A DNA stretch of 64,000 bases. Origin: Halichondria panicea (Eukaryota; Porifera; Demospongiae; Suberitida; Halichondriidae). This document shows, in pieces, positions 60,801 through 64,000 of this stretch. A program made the position numbers and the translations under genes. The notes beneath the pieces were generated by a model. That model made no database searches and had not been told where the DNA came from. It was given only the letters and a program-made list of their open reading frames with translations. Every line of letters begins with the position of its first letter. Within the stretch, counting starts at the first letter, position 1. The stretch is from positions 508,501-572,500 of the forward strand of contig NC_087387.1 in assembly GCF_963675165.1 (NCBI RefSeq), in the 5' to 3' direction.

Positions 60801-62932
60801 TCCGTGGATCCAACTTCAACGATTTTATGCTTTTCTGAAAGCTTAGAAAGAGACCTTTCAAATGGTACCATCAATGTTCATTTTGGACAGATGACAGAAT
60901 TTGCCAATTTCGGCCCAATACCATGGATTATAGCCCATGGTCCAAGGCCGAAAAATGACAAATTATGGCCCTGAATAAATTTTGGATTGAAACACACCAT
61001 TTGAAAGGTCTCTTTCTAAGCTTTCAGAAAATCAGAAAATTTTTGAAATTGGATCAACAGTACTCAAGTTATGGCTGTTGAAAGATGCTCAACTACACGT
61101 ACCCATGCCCCCAATTAAGACGCTATACATGTACAATAGACGCTGGGCACTAAGCAATTGACTCAACCCTTCAAACAGCCATGTATAATTATATAGCTAC
61201 ATATTATAATATTCACCTCGTGTGCAAAACAGAGCAACAGTAGATCCTCGACTTGTTTTGGGTGTGTGATGGAGGCGCGGCCAGTGTCGTTGTACACCAG
61301 CTGGTAGAGGTACTGGACCAACTCAGGCACTCTCTTGGCATCAGAGAAGGAGCGGATGACGTCCCACGGAGGGCACTGGGAGGGGGGGGTTGGTGATATT
61401 GAAATTGAATGTGGACTGCATACAATATGTGTGTGTGTGTGTGTGTGGGGGGGAATGTAGTGAAGGACTGTTCTTAACTCTACAGATACGAAAACAGATC
61501 TATTAATGGAGGAATTAGAGTATTTGAGTGAGTGTGTGTGTGTGTGTGTGACTTACTCTAGAATGCTCGTACAGCTTGAGGGCCTGACTGTACAGTCCCT
61601 CAGCGAGCTTCTTCTTGGCGACAATCTGCAGGGTCAGAGGTCAGAGGTCACTAAAGTACTACAGAGCTTATGGGGATGAAACGAATACATACAAACGATA
61701 ATTATACAGGCTAGCTGATTCCAATGAAAAAACAATTGCAGTTAAGTAATGGCTGACCTTGTAGAGTCCGCAAATGTCTAGTTTGTAGGTGATTCCGAAC
61801 TCTTCTGCTTTCTCTTGAGTCTTTGGATTGAGGGCCAATTCGTTGAACAGTGCTTCAGGGGATCTCTTCTGGCGACACTGGTACACACATGTGGACGTGA
61901 CAAGCACACATCCACCCAGGTTAGATGTCGGCAATGAATCATGTGACCTAGTCGTATCGCGTGACATCATAGAGTGATCAAGTGATCCAAAGGTGGTGAG
62001 TGAGTAGTCATGTGACTCGTTGGGTATGTCATATGATAGGGTGCTGTAGAAACCGATGAGGTTGTTGGTGGAGGGTATGGTGAACTGTTGCAGCACGGCA
62101 GAGCTGTGGAGGGTGGCTTCGTCGCTCTGAAGGGGGTGTGGTGTGGGCGTGGGGGTGTGGTGTGGGTGTACGCATACGTAACTATGGACACATTATAACA
62201 CAGGCTAGCGTAGAGCTTAATTGTGGAACCACTACGTATTTGGCTGTTAAGTTAGAGGTGGCCTTTCTTGACGGGTTGTTTTGCAAACTGTTTATTTGGG
62301 GACCTTGGTGCGCCTGGCTGTAAGATAACAGTCAACCTTTCTTCAAAGGTGACCATTAAGAGGTGTGAAACATGATCAACTCACTACTTCAGTAACAGTG
62401 ACTCCAGCTCTTCCACTGGACATGACTGTCAGAGTGAACTATAGACAGAGAGGGAGGACATGAGATCTCATTGCACTACACGCACACAAGCCAAACACAT
62501 TACTCCTGCTTATGTATTAAAAACCTAATTGTTCCCATAATATTAAGCTGTAAAATGAGCTACTATAACAAGAAATTGCATAATATACGTATTGTAGGAA
62601 CCATCAGTTAATACTAATAATGTATATTTTGTGTGCATTCTTTTGACATTCAGTAAAAAAAATAAAAAAGCTATAACGTATAGTGTACGCACTGTACTGT
62701 AGGAACCACACCCCCTCTCTCCTCAAACAACAAAAGAAACCTCCAAAACAAAATTATAATTATATGTACGCTTTTACTGATACTCACGGCCAGAGGGTCG
62801 ACATCGTCGTCGTGACTGATGACAAAGATTATACTATCAGTGAGGAGTATGCCCGTTGCCCCGGGCACCAGCTGATACGCCTTCACTGGAGGGGACTGTG
62901 AGTCAAAATCATAGCTGTACACCTGCAGAGAA
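51356..62932 (-). CDS. Very large solenoid / RCC1-propeller / Cys-His protein (5' end beyond window)
   Basis: More than 20 minus-strand exons. Rightmost (N-terminal) exons 62788-62932 and 62384-62440 look like beta-propeller strands (AYQLVPGATGILLTDSIIFVISH). Next come alpha-solenoid exons (61759-62130, 61557-61627, 61217-61378, 60418-60571, 60230-60361, 59906-60062) with YSQALKLYEHSRCPPWDVIR, as in vesicle-tethering clathrin-heavy-chain-type repeats. RCC1 repeats follow (57953 down to 53738): LFTWGSTKNGKLGHG, VFSWGSSSHGQLGHGD, VWSWGWGVHGQLGL, VLTFGNGMYGQLGHGD, VHSWGSNQHGQLGHT, VWTWGRGDRGQLGL, enough for one seven-bladed propeller. Helical exons then lead to a C-terminal exon (51356-51932) with FTCGHTFPLSRF and SCPHC, a RING-like Cys/His pattern. 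The layout suggests a trafficking or Rab-regulating protein; similarity to insect Claret is only a guess. The exon after 53250 is unresolved. Confidence 0.82.
54266..54574 (+). CDS. Possible nested single-exon gene, Cys-rich (102 aa)
   Basis: ATG 54266 to TAA 54572-54574, on the strand opposite to the host RCC1 gene and inside its intron (between exons ending 54011 and starting 54914). The product has Cys at 10, 12, 36, 51, 54, 65 and 68; CRKC and CSFC form a CxxC-10-CxxC zinc-ribbon-like pair and CAC is an additional ligand candidate. GDGVICRKCSTTLN is a plausible zinc knuckle. AATAAA at 54719-54724 in the right orientation lies about 145 bp after the stop. Family not recognised; an intronless retrocopy or new gene is possible. 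Confidence 0.55.
   Translation: MPKETLSLKCACGYIKHDIMHLGIWQNRATNLLEYCGGLLQLNPTGDGVICRKCSTTLNTVNFHCSFCDRVSDISVRYEAAKIEGKVSIIQMSVHQTIVFSS
54727..54838. repeat. (GT)n microsatellite with GCGT core
   Basis: About 112 bp of GT with a GTGCGTGCGTGCGT block in the middle, just after the polyadenylation signal of the nested ORF. Confidence 0.95.
56050..56371. repeat. Direct duplication (about 130 bp, two copies) in RCC1-gene intron
   Basis: Copy 1 56050-56188 and copy 2 56242-56371 share TTCAATCTAATAGCTAC, TTGTTAGATAGGCTTTTCAA, ATCTTTTATTTGTGACGGAG and TCAAGTTATG; they differ by substitutions and short indels, so the duplication is not very recent. The phrase TTCAAGTTATGG resembles the arm of the large foldback family. 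Confidence 0.8.
57608..57791. mobile_element. MITE-like foldback, TACCGTATAGCGGGTA family
   Basis: TACCGTATACATATAGCGGG at the left and ATTATACCCGCTATACGGTA at the right, with CGAGGGTATAAATGTTTGC inside. It lies in an RCC1-gene intron. A poly-G run lies about 70 bp upstream (57520-57540). Confidence 0.75.
58185..58256 (+). repeat. tRNA-Val-like sequence, probably a SINE head
   Basis: GTGGTGTAGTGGTTGAGTG (A-box TGGTGTAGTGG) and GGTTCGAGTCC (B-box) with CGGCTCACAAGTGAAAGG in between resemble tRNA-Val(CAC). The acceptor stem does not pair (GTTCACT against TTAATTAC), so it is not a working tRNA; a T-rich stretch follows. A Pol III SINE remnant in an RCC1-gene intron is likely. Confidence 0.65.
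58306..58414 (+). repeat. Second tRNA-like SINE fragment
   Basis: GTGTAGCCTAGTGGTTGAGC is A-box-like and GCGGGTCCAATCCC B-box-like, 50 bp after the first tRNA-like unit. The extra-long variable part (58340-58390) rules out an ordinary tRNA. Confidence 0.5.
59313..59461. mobile_element. hAT-like MITE, subfamily A copy 2, with perfect 8-bp TSD
   Basis: Element 59321-59453 (133 bp) starts CAGAGGAGTTCTGACATGCG and ends CGCATGTCGGACCTCCTCTG; 59313-59320 and 59454-59461 are both ATAGGTAC. The 8-bp duplication and CAG...CTG ends are typical of hAT elements. It is nearly identical to 10473-10606. It lies in an RCC1-gene intron. Confidence 0.92.
60757..61096. mobile_element. Large foldback repeat in RCC1-gene intron
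   Basis: Begins ATGGTTCGGGGACTCTTTCA, with TTGCCATAACTTGAATTCCG; ends AAGTTATGGCTGTTGAAAGA. Inner arms GATCCAACTTCAACGATTTT and TTTTTGAAATTGGATCAACA are inverted. A fragment of another copy (ATTGAAATTGGGTCACCAGA) immediately precedes it. Confidence 0.85.
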
Positions 62933-62969
62933 GGGGAGGAGTAAAATACAAGTATGATGTACCCACTGT

Positions 62970-64000
62970 CCCCCGTGTAATCAATGGCTCTGGGACTCTT
63001 TCAGCCGCCATAACTTGAATTTTGTGGATCCAATTTCAACGATTTTATGATTTTCTGAAAGCTTAGAATGAGACCTTTCAAATAGTACTCATCAATGTTG
63101 ATTTTTGGGAGATGACAGAATTTGCCAATTTCGGCCCAATACCATGGATTATAGCCCATGGTCCAAGGCCGAAAAATGACAAATTATGGCCCTGAATAAA
63201 TTTTGAAAGGTCTCTTTCTAAGCTTTCAGAAAATTGTAATATTTTTGACATTGGATGAACAGTATTCAAGTAATGGCTGTTGAAAGATGTTCCCCCTCCA
63301 CAATTTAATCAATGGTTCGGGTACTCTTTCAGCTGCTATAACTTGAATTCTGTGGATCCAATGTCAAAAATTTTATGATTTTCTGAAAGCTCAGAAAAAG
63401 ACCTTTCAAATGGTGTCATAAAACTTCGTATTTGAGAGATAAAAGTATTTGCCAATTTGGCGATACCATGGATTATATATATATCCAATGGTCCGAGGCC
63501 AAAAAATGTCAAATTTAGGCTCCGAAGAAGTTTTGGATTGAAACACATCATTTGAAAGGTCTCTTTCTAAGCTTTCAGAAAATTAGAATATTTTTGACAT
63601 TGGATGAACGGTACTCAAGTTAATGGCTGTTGAAAGATGTTCCCCCTCCGAAATTTAATCAATGGTTCGGGGACTCTTTCAGCTGCTATAACTTGAATTC
63701 TGTGGATCCAATGTCAAAAATTTGATGATTTTCTGAAAGCTCAGAAAAAGACCTTTCAAATGGTGTCATCAAACTTCGTATTTGAGAGATAAAATATTTG
63801 CCAATTTGGCGATACCATGGATTATAGCCCATGGTCCGAGGCCGAAAAATGTCAAATTTAGGCTCCGAAGAAGTTTTGGATTGAAACATATCATTTGAAA
63901 GGTCTCTTTCTAAGCTTTCAGAAAATTAGAATATTTTTGACATTGGATGAACGGTACTTAAGTTAATGGCTGTTGAAAGATGTTCCCCCTCCACAATTTA
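62970..64000. mobile_element. Tandem array of three large foldback repeats
   Basis: Three head-to-tail units: about 62970-63298, 63299-63650 and 63651 to the window end. Units 2 and 3 are nearly identical (both GCTGCTATAACTTGAATTCT, GGCTCCGAAGAAGTTTTGGA) and join through TGTTCCCCCTCC + AATTTAATCAATGGTTCGGG. The array probably continues beyond 64000. It lies upstream of, or in an intron of, the RCC1/solenoid gene. Confidence 0.88.

Overview
The window is animal nuclear DNA. Its genes are broken by many short GT-AG introns, intergenic gaps are mostly 100-400 bp, introns hold many CA/GT microsatellites and foldback elements, and the products are animal proteins: a zeta/iota-type diacylglycerol kinase, CEP120, a FLACC1-like ciliary coiled-coil protein, a cryptochrome, a Bax/Bak-like protein and mitochondrial bL17. 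Extreme compactness, the stand-alone kelch protein type and the divergent Bcl-2 and cryptochrome proteins suggest an early-branching metazoan, most likely a demosponge. That placement is inference; the sequence itself proves only a metazoan.

Layout. 1-8702 (+): 3' part of a large ankyrin-repeat gene (20 exons in phase). 8909-11227 (-): kelch-repeat gene, tail to tail with it. 11520-11891 (+): small hypothetical ORF. 12927-26121 (-): complete diacylglycerol kinase zeta/iota gene, 28 exons whose phases all agree. 26368-27897: 1.5-kb inverted-repeat DNA transposon with 8-bp target duplication in the divergent promoter region. 28018-31835 (+): FLACC1-like gene. 32115-36052 (+): cluster of one secreted propeptide-like protein and two secreted trypsin-fold serine proteases. 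36261-37297 (-): MRPL17, head to head with 37532-45478 (+): CEP120. 45675-49335 (-): cryptochrome, tail to tail with CEP120 and head to head with 49693-51130 (+): Bax/Bak-like gene. 51356-62932 (-): 3' part of a very large gene coding an alpha-solenoid/RCC1-propeller/Cys-His protein, open at the right edge, with a possible nested single-exon gene at 54266-54574 (+). 62970-64000: tandem array of a foldback element.

Functional picture. The genes do not form one pathway. They cover lipid second-messenger signalling (DGK), cilium/centriole biology (CEP120, FLACC1-like), blue-light or clock chemistry (cryptochrome), mitochondrial translation (MRPL17), apoptosis (Bax/Bak-like), extracellular proteolysis and probably trafficking (RCC1/solenoid protein). 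Head-to-head pairs with 234-357 bp between start codons imply shared bidirectional promoters.

The most unusual content is the non-coding part: several families of inverted-repeat elements, some with intact 8-bp target-site duplications, occur repeatedly in introns and intergenic gaps. Other points of interest are a cryptochrome lacking the flavin-proximal tryptophan, an orphan protease propeptide, and a possible nested zinc-binding gene.
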